Shown here: piece by piece, positions 57,250 through 64,000 of the stretch | Numbering within the stretch: position 1 is the first letter of the stretch | Layout: each line of letters opens with the position of its first letter | NCBI RefSeq assembly: GCF_016745255.1 | Contig: NZ_JADOEQ010000015.1 | Location: 1 to 64,000 of the forward strand | Direction: 5' to 3' | Origin: Enterococcus sp. BWR-S5 | GTDB lineage: Bacteria > Bacillota > Bacilli > Lactobacillales > Enterococcaceae | DNA: 64,000 bases | Notes under the pieces: generated by a model | Told to the model about the DNA's origin: nothing | What the model saw: only the letters and a program-made list of their open reading frames with translations | Databases searched by the model: none | Made by a program: the position numbers and the translations under genes

Positions 57250-57738
57250 TTGAAAAACGAAAAATTTATTGCAGTGGTTGTAAGAGCGGATGTATATAGC
57301 GGAGTCTCAGAGGCTGCGTATGAGTTGGAAGACTTGAATGTGTTAGGGAGCAAGTATCCAGATTTTCCTTTCAGCTTGTTTTTCACCTTTGATGTGACAT
57401 CAAATGAATATGGGAATAAAACGCAATCGAGAATAGATAGAAGAATGAGAGAGGTTTTTAGAAACCAAACGGCTTTGATGATAACCATCGTATTAGAAAG
57501 AGAAAAGTTTCCCAAAGAGACACTTAGTAAGGGAAGCTATGATCGCTCGAAACTAACACCGCCGGAAAACATAGCTCATGCCAGAAAAATCATGGAAAAG
57601 GAACTAATAGAAATACTTCCAATAGCTTTAAAAAAACAAGAAAAAAACTTTCCTCTTCTTGCAGAATACAGCGCAACCTTTATCGCTGATTTTGAAATGG
57701 AATTTGCCAAGTTAGGCTGGGGCGGTAGTCGAGACTAG
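57250..57738 (+). CDS. Hypothetical protein, 162 residues
   Basis: A soluble protein of unknown family, first of four small genes. TTG 57250 follows GGGGTGGAAAAG, which makes it the likely start. It has a FIAVVVRADVYSGVSEAAYELEDL region, FPFSLFFTFDVTSNEYGN, an RMREVFRNQTALMITIVLER helix and a charged C-terminus ending LGWGGSRD. No signal peptide. The following three genes are similarly short and unassigned; together they resemble an orphan immunity-like or lineage-specific cluster, which is only a guess. Confidence 0.55.
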   Translation: MKNEKFIAVVVRADVYSGVSEAAYELEDLNVLGSKYPDFPFSLFFTFDVTSNEYGNKTQSRIDRRMREVFRNQTALMITIVLEREKFPKETLSKGSYDRSKLTPPENIAHARKIMEKELIEILPIALKKQEKNFPLLAEYSATFIADFEMEFAKLGWGGSRD

Positions 57739-57794
57739 AATTTACGTTGTGCTAAAGAATCATATTCTCAAAAATGATTGGTAGGAGGAAGAAG

Positions 57795-58064
57795 ATGAAA
57801 AGAAATATCAGTAAAAAGGCTGTTGTTTTACGCTTTGGGCTTATGGGGTGGAAATTATACACAAGAAATGAAAGGAAATTCGAAGCGAACCCGGAATACA
57901 TATTTAGAGTATATTTCCTGGCATTTTTTACAGTGTATTCGATCGTCCTATTATTAGCTCTGTTGGTATCAATAAAGGTTTGGGCATTTTTAGAATTGTT
58001 TTTGATACTGCTGTCGTGGTTATATGGCTTTTGGGCATCTAAATTTTTTGCGAAGTATTTTTAG
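57795..58064 (+). CDS. Small membrane protein, 89 residues
   Basis: A basic N-terminus (MKRNISKKAVVLRFGLMGWKLYTRNERK) is followed by two transmembrane helices (about residues 37-59 and 62-82), ending SKFFAKYF. GGAGGAAG at 57783-57790 fixes ATG 57795. Unknown family. Lies between two soluble hypotheticals in one direction, probably co-transcribed. Confidence 0.6.
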   Translation: MKRNISKKAVVLRFGLMGWKLYTRNERKFEANPEYIFRVYFLAFFTVYSIVLLLALLVSIKVWAFLELFLILLSWLYGFWASKFFAKYF

Positions 58065-58117
58065 CGGCACAGGAACGATTTTTAATAGGAAAAAACTTGG
58101 AAAAGAGAAGGGGAATT

Positions 58118-58450
58118 ATGGGGGAAAATGAATTAGATAGCTACAAAGAGCTTGTTGATGGATTTGTGGCGATAAGTGAAAGAGATTATAGAAAGGTCAT
58201 AGAAAATAAAAAGAGTACGTTCATGGATAAGCTCAATGATGAGGAAAAAGAGGTTCTTTTTGAATGGCTGTCTGAAGCACGAACCGGCGGGATACATGAT
58301 ATGCTAGTGTATCTGAATGATTTACAAAATCTGGAAGACCTGACAATTATAAAGGGAAAGAAGAAGCTGCCAAAAGAGCCGTTTGGGACGGAAATATTCT
58401 ATGATTACATGTGTAGATTAAAAGGCGATTCCTGGCCGGAAAATGAATAA
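58118..58450 (+). CDS. Hypothetical protein, possibly DUF6547
   Basis: A 110-residue acidic, helical protein: ELDSYKELVDGFVAISERDYRKVIENKK, then LNDEEKEVLFEWLSEARTGGIHDMLVYLNDL and a Pro-rich, Trp-containing end. This reminds me of the DUF6547 family, recalled rather than checked. AAGGGGAA precedes ATG 58118; a TTG at 58097 is a poorer start. No function known. Confidence 0.6.
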   Translation: MGENELDSYKELVDGFVAISERDYRKVIENKKSTFMDKLNDEEKEVLFEWLSEARTGGIHDMLVYLNDLQNLEDLTIIKGKKKLPKEPFGTEIFYDYMCRLKGDSWPENE

Positions 58451-58488
58451 GAGGGTGTCTCAAAAAAATTTAGATTAGAAGGTGTTTT

Positions 58489-58905
58489 ATGTACGTAAAT
58501 TCTAAGCGCAACAAGCTTTCACTTGAGCGTTTTTTTATAATAGGCAGCATATTTTTGGTTTTTGCTATCGTATTTTTATCTACGAATTATTTTTCTAGAG
58601 AAGATGGTATTGAGGCGACACTACAGAACAATAGATGGGAAATCAAAAGAGGGTCATATATTAAAATTGTAGAAATGGTTACTTTTTCTGATGAAGAAAT
58701 CAATGTGAGAGCGACTAATTTGGACCCTGCTTTTTCAGGAACTCGGACATATCAGTATTCTATTGACGAAGATAGGATAACCATAGATAGCTATGATGGA
58801 GAAGAGATATATTTAATAGAAGAAAATGAGGCTGGATTCAAATTTATAGCTCAGAATGACCTAGCTAAAGCAAATCTAGGAAATGTACAACTGATGAAAA
58901 AATGA
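58489..58905 (+). CDS. Membrane-anchored hypothetical protein
   Basis: A 138-residue protein with one N-terminal transmembrane helix (about residues 14-33, FFIIGSIFLVFAIVFLS) and an extracytoplasmic beta-rich domain (EATLQNNRWEIKRGSYIKIVEMVTFSDEEINV ... YQYSIDEDRITIDSYDGEEIYLIEENE). The repeated strand pattern looks like a lipocalin- or META-like small barrel, not assignable. AGAAGGTG precedes ATG 58489. It ends the four-gene cluster; a terminator lies about 110 bases later. Confidence 0.6.
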   Translation: MYVNSKRNKLSLERFFIIGSIFLVFAIVFLSTNYFSREDGIEATLQNNRWEIKRGSYIKIVEMVTFSDEEINVRATNLDPAFSGTRTYQYSIDEDRITIDSYDGEEIYLIEENEAGFKFIAQNDLAKANLGNVQLMKK

Positions 58906-59012
58906 ATAGCCAGCGCTGATTTTTTCAAAACAATCGAAAGGCCAGTCAGAGTAGTGTAAGTCCAATTTATACGATAAAAGTTTCTGAAAAAATTGACTAT
59001 ATTTAGATACAG

Positions 59013-59060
59013 AAAAATCGAGTGACCCGCGTGCTTCTTAAGCTAGTCACTCGATTTTTT
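59013..59060 (+). terminator. Intrinsic terminator of the small-gene cluster
   Basis: AAAAATCGAGTGAC (59013-59026) with GTCACTCGATTTTTT (59046-59060), 19-base loop. Confidence 0.88.
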
Positions 59061-59066
59061 GTCTTT

Positions 59067-59118
59067 AGAAAAGTTCCAGCACTCCTTCCTGTATCAATAA
59101 AGGAAGAAGTGCTGGAGC
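59067..59118 (-). terminator. Hairpin downstream of the Mga-type pseudogene
   Basis: TCCAGCACT-CC-TTCCT (about 59075-59090) with AGGAA-GA-AGTGCTGGA (59101-59116). The minus-strand tail is T-rich. It is the terminator of the broken regulator gene. Confidence 0.7.
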
Positions 59119-59122
59119 CTCT

Positions 59123-60669
59123 TTAGTCTAAATTTATTTCAGATTTTATCGAGTTCAGCAAGGCTACTTTTTTTATAATAAGCTTAATATCCTTTGAACT
59201 CAGAGCAGGGTTAATGTGAGCAATAGATATATCTGTATTAGATGTTTTGACGATTTGAGCAGAGGCAATAATTAAATCAGGTACAATGTCTGTTGGGATG
59301 TGGATTGTTGATAAGATAGAAACGTTAAAATACGGAGATAGGACAGAAAAAACTTGATGGGCAAGAACTTTCTCCATTACTACCGGAAGATCCGTTTCCA
59401 TTTTTATTTTTATTTCAGGGTTGTAATCAGTTGGATGCCCAAACAGACAATAAAGTTCACAAAATCTGGAAACAATCAAAGCTTTATTATCCAATAATTT
59501 TGATGGATAAGATTGTTTCAGCAGAACTAGTCGGCGTTCCATTTCTTTTCGAAGATAGGGATAGGTTTGATAAAGATACTCATCGTAATCATAGCCGGAA
59601 AGGGTTGTTGCATAAGAAGGAAATAGGCTGGCTACCATAAGTGTTGAAAAAATTAAGCCTCTGGCAATTGCTGTAGTCTCTTCATCCGTCTCTTTCATCT
59701 CTTTACTAAAACAATTCAGTATGTCCTGGTACATTATGAAAATGGGTGTCTGTTCCTTTTCATGAAATGAAATATAATAATCAAGGTAGCCTGGGATTAA
59801 GTAGGTTTGAACGCTTGTCTGGAAAAAGAGCTGTAAGAAATCAAATTCAGCATCTACATGTACAGAAGCCAAGTCGAAAAAGACATTAGTAAAACTCTTA
59901 GTATCAAAAAAATTGGTTAACTCATAGAGCATTGTATCATTTAGCTGATGTGCAAACTCCGGCAGGTCACTATCCGATAAAATAGCTCCCTTCTTTATTC
60001 GGCAGAGATTAATGGCTACAATAAATTTCCATTGAGAGAAAGCAGTTGCTTCATATGGATATAAGTAGAAAAGTGTTGAGAAATGAGAAGATCGACTTTC
60101 TCTTCGGGGATGACTGTTTCAAAAGGTCAGTAAACACCTTTAGTAATTCGCCAAAAAAAAGTATACCCAAAAAAGCGAAAGGAGATTTCGTTACCAGTTA
60201 CGCTAATAATTCCTTTTTCTTGGACTAAAAATATCTCTAGCGGCTCAAAAAAAGTTCGGAATTTACCAATCAATTCTTTTAGTGATGTCATACTAATAAA
60301 ATATTCTTCACTAAAATCCTCCAAGTCTACATATGAGTGGAGATACAGTTCAGAAATAAAAGAAAAGGGGATAGATGAAGAAACCAGCTGATGTACAAAG
60401 TCTACATAAGCTGGTTTGCCTCCTATGAATCGATGCCCGAGGCCCTTTCTTGATAATATGATAGAATCATAGGTGTCTGGAAGAGAGTCGCTATCAGCTT
60501 GTAAAAGTTTCATATATTTCAAGACGGTTCGTTTATCAAGGGTGGATAATTTTACTAATTTTTCCGTTGACAGCCAGTATTCTTCCAGGTATAAAGTTCT
60601 TAGTAATGTGAGTTTTGTGCTTATTTCTCGGTCCCAAAAAATATATCTTTCCATAAGTAATCCCTCCAT
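59123..60669 (-). pseudogene. Mga-type transcriptional regulator, disrupted
   Basis: A regulator of the Mga / M-protein activator type in two frames. The 5' part (60669-60127, 180 residues) has the N-terminal helix-turn-helix (STEKLVKLSTLDKRTVLKYMKLL) and a PRD-like region up to FRFFGYTFFWRITKGVY. It stops at TGA (60129-60127), where the family has a Trp before PF. Translation beyond it continues PFETVIPEEKVDLLISQHFST until a frameshift near 60064-60075, then in the next frame YLYPYEATAFSQWKF and on through MLYELTNFFDTKSF to 59123 (269 residues read as a separate frame). Two lesions make it non-functional. Mga regulators normally activate surface-protein genes. Confidence 0.85.
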
Positions 60670-60675
60670 TAATTA

Positions 60676-60707
60676 GCATTACTTACTATAGTAAGCGTTA
60701 CTAATGC
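60676..60707. promoter_or_regulatory. Nested palindrome upstream of the Mga-type gene
   Basis: CTTACTATAGTAAG (60682-60695) is a perfect 14-base palindrome, enclosed by GCATTA (60676-60681) and TAATGC (60702-60707). It is a candidate operator overlapping the promoter of the broken regulator. Confidence 0.55.
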
Positions 60708-60739
60708 AATGTCTATATAATTGCTTTCAATACAGAAAG

Positions 60740-60773
60740 AAACCGACTCGCAGATTGCGCGAGTCGGTTTTTT
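60740..60773 (+). terminator. Orphan intrinsic terminator
   Basis: AAACCGACTCGC (60740-60751) and GCGAGTCGGTTT (60759-60770), 7-base loop, then TTT. No plus-strand gene ends here. A weak TATAAT at 60716-60721 lies just upstream. It may end a tiny RNA or be left over from a lost gene. Confidence 0.7.
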
Positions 60774-61142
60774 GTATTTTGATATGGCATTAGTAAGTTG
60801 GAAGCCAATGATTTTGCATGGTAATTTTATAGTATCAAATTCGATAAGAATTTCATCTATTTTTCCTATTTCTCTATCAAATAAGAAAAATCTAATAAAA
60901 ATATTTGGTATATTCGTTAGTCTAATTGATATGACTGCTTTCGTCAATATGTTTATTAGAAAATATATTTTCTTTATTCTAAAGAAAATTAGAAAAATCA
61001 GAGAATAATGGCATGTAAAAATAGCATTTTGTCCGTTTTTCAGAAAGGCAATGAGAAGAAATGCAGGAATTACAAGGATTTCAACAATCTTCATTTTTTA
61101 CCCGTCAAAAAAATCGTCAAATAATGAAGGGACTGAAGCAAT
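60774..61142. other. A+T-rich non-coding region before recombinase 2
   Basis: No convincing gene on either strand. Overlapping open frames on both strands lack ribosome binding sites and cross the terminator at 60740-60773. GTCAAA occurs twice, 13 bases apart, near 61103-61121, just before the recombinase. Confidence 0.5.
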
Positions 61143-62258
61143 ATGGCTAAACGAGGAGAGAACATTTACAAGCGAAAAGATGGACGTTGGGAGGGCCGTT
61201 ATATAAAAAAGAGAACCCCGGAAAGACAAATCATCTATGGCTATGTATATGGCAAGCGCTACGCTGATGTGAAAGAAAAGCTGACAATTCTAAAGGCAAA
61301 GCAGCTGACTACAACCTACGAGTTTCAACGTTACGAAGGAACCTACGAACAGTGGTTGGGGCACTGGATGTCCGGCACCGTCCGAAACAATGTGAAGGAG
61401 ACAACCTATTCGAACTATTTTCGGATGCTCAACCGCCATATCTTACCGGAACTGGGAATGCATCGTTTGTATAAGTTAGATGAAGAATGTATCCAACAGT
61501 TTGTGAATGGTCTGATAAATCACGGTCTATCTGCCGGCAGTATACGCCTCGTTACTAATCTGGTGAAGCAATCATTAAATGAAGCTGTCCGAAAACACTA
61601 CCTTCCATCTAATCCTTGTGCCTTCGTTCAATTGCCAAAACTGGAGTATCGGGCTGTTCGGGCACTATCGATAAAGGAACAGAGAGCATTAGAAGCTCTG
61701 GCCTTTCTGGATTCTGAATGCTCGCCTATTCTACTGGCACTGTATTCCGGGATGCGAATTGGTGAAATCAGCGGCTTGAAATGGCAGGATATCGATTTTG
61801 AGCAGAATATCATTTATGTCAATCGGACTATTTCGCGAATTGTTGATGAAACGAGTGTTCTCAATAAGACGAAGCTAATTGCAGGGACGCCGAAAACACA
61901 GGACTCAAGTCGGAAAATCCCATTAGCCAAAAACCTGAAGGCTTACCTGTTAGAAAAGAAAGAGCATGCTGTTTGTGATTATGTCATACACAGCCGTAAA
62001 AACCTGGCAGAGCCGCGCGTGATTAACTATCGCTTCAAAAAGGTAATCAAGGACACCTCCATTGAGCATATTCATTTTCATACCTTGCGCCATACCTTCG
62101 CAACTCGTTGTCTGGAACAAGGAGTGGATATCGCCAGCCTCAGTAAAATTCTCGGTCACCGATCCATCAAGCTGACACTGGATACCTATGCTGATTCGCT
62201 GATGGAGCAGCGCCAGGAAGCGATGGGAACAGTTGATGCGTTACTGACCTACGGCTAA
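61143..62258 (+). CDS. Tyrosine recombinase/integrase, copy 2
   Basis: A 371-residue paralogue of the recombinase at 49545. The arm-binding segment KRGENIYKRKDGRWEGRYIK is nearly identical. The core-binding domain (about 65-165) is divergent. The catalytic set is intact: Arg205 in SGMRIGEIS, HTLRHTFATR, ILGHRS and Tyr349 in TLDTYAD. AAGGGAC precedes ATG 61143. Divergence in the core-binding domain suggests a different target site. It lies between a broken Mga regulator and a surface-protein gene with its regulator, a context seen for phase-variation recombinases. Confidence 0.93.
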   Translation: MAKRGENIYKRKDGRWEGRYIKKRTPERQIIYGYVYGKRYADVKEKLTILKAKQLTTTYEFQRYEGTYEQWLGHWMSGTVRNNVKETTYSNYFRMLNRHILPELGMHRLYKLDEECIQQFVNGLINHGLSAGSIRLVTNLVKQSLNEAVRKHYLPSNPCAFVQLPKLEYRAVRALSIKEQRALEALAFLDSECSPILLALYSGMRIGEISGLKWQDIDFEQNIIYVNRTISRIVDETSVLNKTKLIAGTPKTQDSSRKIPLAKNLKAYLLEKKEHAVCDYVIHSRKNLAEPRVINYRFKKVIKDTSIEHIHFHTLRHTFATRCLEQGVDIASLSKILGHRSIKLTLDTYADSLMEQRQEAMGTVDALLTYG

Positions 62259-62304
62259 AGATAATTGCGTTAGATACTCAGCGGACCTGCCGTAGGTCTC
62301 TTTT
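62246..62304 (+). terminator. Terminator stem overlapping the recombinase 2 stop
   Basis: GACCTACGGC (62246-62255), inside the last codons, and GCCGTAGGTC (62289-62298) form a perfect 10-base inverted repeat with a 33-base loop, followed by TCTTTTTT. Alternatively GACCT/AGGTC (62284-62298) gives a smaller stem. Terminator or recombination half-sites. Confidence 0.65.
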
Positions 62305-62505
62305 TTCCAGACGTTACGCCGTCATGATTCTGGTCGGAAGAGGCTGGAAAACAAGGTATAACAACATTTATGGGTATTCTTCCTATTTGATAGAGTAACA
62401 CGAAAAAAAAGCATTTTATCTTAGTAAGTTTTCGAAATAATTGTACTATGCTTTACGAAAAAAACAAATAGGATGCACCAAAAAATACTATTAAGGAGGA
62501 GCATT

Positions 62506-63231
62506 ATGTATCAGTTAGGTATTGTATCTTCAGAAAAATTTTCTGAACGAGTGATTACGGAGTTTGAGAAAAAAGGATTCATGCTAAACCCTTTATCAGA
62601 AGAGCAATTGTTTCAAAAAAATCACAAATTTGATGGAATCTTTATAGAAGAAACAGAGAATCATTCTGTCAGCTCGATTTGTGAACTCATCCTAACCGTC
62701 CGAAGAGAGAGCGACGCATTTATTTGGATTCTTTCCAATAAATCGACGACGATTGATCGACAAGTGTATTTTCAGTTAGGTGTAGACAATGTTTTTGACA
62801 TAGACTATTTTCCTATGGAGCCATTACTTCTAATAAAGAACAGTTTCAGTAGACAAAAAATGCTGCAGCTAAAAGAGCAGGATATACATAGCACAAGGTT
62901 GCAGGAGAAGAGCAGTAAAAAAATAGAATTGAATATTATCAATCACAGCTTGTGCATTTCCACAGATGATGACGAGATAAAAGAGATAGATTTGACTAAA
63001 TTAGAGTACAAAGCAGTCAAGCTCTTGTTTAGCAATCCCGGACAAGCCTTTACATATAAGGAAATCTACGAATGTCTTTGGAACAAGCCTTATAAAAATC
63101 AATCCTACAGAGTAGCGAATATCATTTTCCATATTCGTGAGAAGTTGGAAAACGACTCTCTTGATCCGAACTATATCAAAACAGTTCGGACAAAGGGCTA
63201 CATGATAAACATGAATTATGCGGAGGTGTAA
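62506..63231 (+). CDS. Response-regulator-like protein with degenerate receiver and winged helix
   Basis: A 241-residue regulator. Residues 1-125 look like a receiver domain without its phospho-acceptor: the strand that should end in Asp reads FDGIFIEETEN, and the Lys of the last loop is missing (IDYFPMEPLLL). The C-terminal winged helix (about 145-240) is of OmpR type: LTKLEYKAVKLLFSNPGQAFTYKEIYECLW and YIKTVRTKGYMIN. It should bind DNA independently of phosphorylation. AAGGAGGAG at 62493-62501 sets ATG 62506. It lies between recombinase 2 and the surface-protein gene it may control. Confidence 0.85.
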   Translation: MYQLGIVSSEKFSERVITEFEKKGFMLNPLSEEQLFQKNHKFDGIFIEETENHSVSSICELILTVRRESDAFIWILSNKSTTIDRQVYFQLGVDNVFDIDYFPMEPLLLIKNSFSRQKMLQLKEQDIHSTRLQEKSSKKIELNIINHSLCISTDDDEIKEIDLTKLEYKAVKLLFSNPGQAFTYKEIYECLWNKPYKNQSYRVANIIFHIREKLENDSLDPNYIKTVRTKGYMINMNYAEV

Positions 63232-63634
63232 CAAGCTGTTTTATTAAGAGATGTGAAAGAGATAAGTATACCTCTAAAAATGACTCAGAAGTATTCAGAT
63301 AGGGAAATAAGAGGTCTGATGACTATTGATTATTTCAGAAAAATTAAGTAAACATTTAGATTTTAATATTATAGCTATATCTAAACAATGGCTTATATAA
63401 TAGCTCATTTAGTAGTCGCATGTTCGTCACACTTGCGATTAAGAATCAAATAATTATAGATACTTATTTTATCGGTAATATGAAAGAGAACTTTGGGTGG
63501 GGATTTAGAATTAGAAATCGTGGGATGGATAAAGTAATCTTTCAGTATTTTTTTAGTAAACAAAAGGAGGGATGGTTTTTTAGACAACAATAGATAAAAG
63601 CTAAATTGCTTTTATGAAAGAAAGGAGGAAAAAT
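63232..63634 (+). promoter_or_regulatory. Long leader region of the last gene
   Basis: 403 A+T-rich bases with no supported gene. TAAAAGC (63595-63601) and GCTTTTA (63608-63614) form a hairpin just before the ribosome binding site AAAGGAGGAA (63620-63629). The hairpin lies close enough to affect translation. Confidence 0.45.
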
Positions 63635-64000
63635 ATGAAAAATATTAAAAAGTTTATTCTAGTGAGTGTAGTTATTTTATGTGGACTGATATTGTTTTTT
63701 TACAATAATCAAGTTCAAAAAATTGAAGCGAAGCCAGATGATGGATCAGATACACCTGTTGTAATTGATCGAGGAACAACTAATGAATATCAGCTCCCTT
63801 ATGATTCTACTAGTCTTTTTGAACCCAAACTATTGAATGATTCAAACTTTGAAGGGTACGTACAAAGTACAGATGAAGTGCTGAATGTTTACAAACAATT
63901 CGTAGGTGGTATATCAACACCATATTGGAATAAGTCATGGGTTGGTTCTGTCTTAGATAATGGAGATATCATCACTATTGAATATGAGATGTCATATCCG
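63635..64000 (+). CDS. Secreted or membrane-anchored surface protein, 5' part
   Basis: The open frame from ATG 63635 runs through the window end with no stop (122 residues seen). MKNIKKF is followed by a hydrophobic segment (LVSVVILCGLILFFY), a signal peptide or anchor, then a Asp/Ser/Thr-rich exported region (KPDDGSDTPVVIDRGTTNEY) and a mixed beta-like part (YKQFVGGISTPYWNKSWVGSVLDNGDIITIEYEMSYP). AAAGGAGGAA gives a strong start. It is likely a large WxL or LPXTG-linked surface protein, but the anchoring end lies outside the window. Confidence 0.7.
   Translation, partial: MKNIKKFILVSVVILCGLILFFYNNQVQKIEAKPDDGSDTPVVIDRGTTNEYQLPYDSTSLFEPKLLNDSNFEGYVQSTDEVLNVYKQFVGGISTPYWNKSWVGSVLDNGDIITIEYEMSYP

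Noticed and set aside
60669-61094. Overlapping open frames on both strands between the Mga-type pseudogene and recombinase 2
   Set aside because: No ribosome binding sites, extreme Ile/Phe/Lys composition, and both cross the palindrome or terminator at 60676-60773.
49545-62258. A prophage or integrative conjugative element bounded by the two recombinases
   Set aside because: No phage structural, replication, relaxase or transfer genes lie between them; content is mostly housekeeping (ahpCF) and hypotheticals.

Overview
The window comes from a low-G+C Gram-positive bacterium, most likely an Enterococcus. The evidence is the WxL / DUF916-DUF3324 surface-protein locus, an Mga-type regulator relic, CcpA (cre) and PerR-type control sites, MsmX-type sugar ABC logistics, strong AGGAGG ribosome binding sites, and frequent GTG/TTG starts. 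The species cannot be fixed from the sequence alone; a working xylose pathway argues against a typical E. faecalis. There is no prophage, CRISPR array, rRNA, tRNA or intact insertion sequence that I can see.

Layout. (1) 47-7188 is a cell-surface locus: a WxL protein, its DUF916/DUF3324 partner, a small membrane protein, two signal peptidase I homologues (the first with both catalytic residues replaced), and a giant YfhO-type membrane protein. (2) 7455-9714 is a MarR regulator with an SDR-like protein and an Old Yellow Enzyme. It faces an alanine/glycine:Na+ symporter (9817-11286), followed by a small hypothetical gene and a HhH DNA glycosylase. (3) 12730-25576 is a stress island: a PII-type Ca2+ ATPase and three TerD proteins on the minus strand, then YceG-like, TelA and a four-gene Ter-associated biosynthetic module (HpcH/CitE-like, PRTase-TRSP, StiP/PRTase-like, HAD) on the plus strand. 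No TerC is present; the Ca2+ ATPase sits beside the TerD genes. (4) 25657-28984 holds a YusW-like secreted protein, an AraC regulator and two paralogous lipoproteins.

(5) 29039-42906 is a xylose/xyloside regulon: the ROK repressor XylR, xylA, an ABC importer without its own ATPase, a GH31 alpha-xylosidase, a GH1 beta-glucosidase, xylB, a ROK sugar kinase and, just beyond, a MsmX-type ATPase that probably energises the importer. Readable promoter, operator and cre elements sit between xylR and xylA, and a second cre lies before msmX. (6) 43161-48936 holds a PucR-type regulator and a two-component system coupled to an ABC-2 exporter. (7) 49027-64000 is accessory in character and becomes visibly more A+T-rich: two paralogous tyrosine recombinases 10.5 kb apart, a divergent RpiB-like protein, the ahpC-ahpF peroxide operon with a near-perfect PerR box, another AraC regulator, a run of unrecognised small genes, an Mga-type regulator broken by a stop and a frameshift, a degenerate response-regulator-like protein, and the start of a secreted surface protein cut by the window edge.

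The most interesting system is the first locus. A dead signal peptidase paired with a live one, beside WxL substrates, is reminiscent of pilus-assembly SipA. Four of its membrane proteins carry strongly basic cytosolic segments, while the YfhO-type protein ends in a strongly acidic cytosolic tail, which suggests a charge-matched export/assembly complex. The second most interesting feature is the pair of stand-alone tyrosine recombinases around a regulator-and-surface-protein region.
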